This document shows, piece after piece, positions 63,731 through 64,000 of a stretch of 64,000 nucleotides of DNA (within the stretch, counting starts at the first letter, position 1; each line of letters begins with the position of its first letter). The stretch comes from Lachnospiraceae bacterium (GTDB taxonomy: Bacteria > Bacillota > Clostridia > Lachnospirales > Lachnospiraceae): the NCBI GenBank assembly GCA_910574185.1, contig CAJSZQ010000005.1, positions 93,868 to 157,867 on the forward strand, in the 5' to 3' direction. The position numbers and the translations under genes are program-made. The notes under the pieces were generated by a model, which was not told the origin of the DNA, did no database searches, and was given only the letters and a program-made list of their open reading frames with translations.

Positions 63731-63759
63731 TTGACAAATGGAAACACTGATGGTATTCT
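63731..63759 (+). promoter_or_regulatory. Ribosomal RNA operon promoter
   Basis: TTGACA (63731-63736), 17-bp spacer and TATTCT (63754-63759). The AT-rich upstream stretch could be an UP element. Confidence 0.7.
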
Positions 63760-63764
63760 AATAT

Positions 63765-63990
63765 AGCTGTCGCTGATAACAACAAGCAAACAGCAAAAAA
63801 GAACCTTGATAACTGAACAATAGACAACAACCCTGAAGATTCTTTAAAAGAGAAAATTCAGAACGGATATCAGATAGAAATAGATGATATCAAGCCAAAA
63901 ACAGTAAAACGGGAAAAGAAAAGCTAGTAGTTTTTCTGACCGGATTAAAACTTGTATTTAAAAGTCGTGAAGAACGGCAGTTAAATATTT
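63765..63990 (+). ncRNA. Leader of a ribosomal RNA operon
   Basis: The stretch from the promoter to the window end has the form of a clostridial 16S leader, including AACCTTGATAACTGAACAAT (63804-63823), a motif common in such leaders and spacers, and no coding frame. It is followed by bases that fit the start of 16S rRNA. Confidence 0.7.
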
Positions 63991-64000
63991 TAAGACGAGA
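63991..64000 (+). rRNA. First bases of a 16S rRNA gene (cut by window)
   Basis: TAAGACGAGA at the window end fits the 16S 5' end just before the GTTTGATCCTGGCTCAG-type sequence. Only about ten bases are present, so the call rests on the leader context. Confidence 0.55.

Overview
The window is a low-to-medium GC Firmicute chromosome, most like a motile Lachnospiraceae (Clostridium cluster XIVa) gut anaerobe. The grounds are Firmicute-type FliY, CheC, CheD and CheV, a sigma-D regulon, strong AGGAGG ribosome binding sites, spaced TTGACA/TATAAT promoters, and a ribosomal RNA leader of clostridial type. Everything here is read by eye from sequence; no database search was run.

Region 1 (1-16.3 kb) is a flagellin and flagellin-modification island. 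It holds two sugar-isomerase-like TIM barrels, a CgeB-like glycosyltransferase, an AlbA/ATPase regulator with a 13-bp tandem repeat in its reading frame, and the main discovery: a DNA-inversion switch. A serine recombinase gene (8477-9097) sits on a roughly 950-bp segment bounded by two 26-bp imperfectly palindromic sites in inverted orientation (8244-8269 and 9193-9218). A single sigma-D-like promoter lies inside the segment (9141-9166). Outside it, in mirror image, lie two flagellin genes, each followed by a glycosyltransferase of one paralogous family (one copy on the left, three on the right). As drawn, the promoter faces the right-hand cassette. A third, almost identical copy of the site lies at 3447-3472 in front of the CgeB-like glycosyltransferase, which makes a three-way switch possible.

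Region 2 (16.4-19.7 kb) holds a chemoreceptor gene on the minus strand, a 680-bp intergenic stretch with a large palindromic repeat, and a lytic transglycosylase.

Region 3 (19.8-48.7 kb) is one long fla/che operon behind a clear sigma-A promoter (19826-19854): flgB, fliE, fliF-K, flgD, a TIGR02530-type gene, flgE, flbD, motAB, fliM, cheY, flgC, fliY, fliOPQR, flhB, flhA, the flagellar sigma factor, two FlgF/G-type rod genes, cheC, cheD, cheV, an EAL-HDOD gene, a SprA-like HExxH protein and a CZB-domain chemoreceptor. It ends at a strong terminator. flgC is displaced from flgB, and fliL, flhF and flhG are not in their usual places.

Region 4 (48.7-60.2 kb) has a minus-strand ParA-ComFB pair divergent from a late flagellar set (long fliD, fliS, a FliT/FlgN-type chaperone), then a secreted C39-like peptidase, an orphan FtsE-like ATPase, an NTP_transf_5-like protein, a chemoreceptor and a second FliD-related secreted protein. 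Sigma-D-like promoters precede fliD, the FliD-like gene and cheV.

Region 5 (60.2-64 kb) holds palindromic repeats, tRNA-Ser(GCT), a CaiB/BaiF-type CoA-transferase divergent from a LysR regulator, and finally a ribosomal RNA promoter and leader that stops within the first bases of a 16S rRNA gene.
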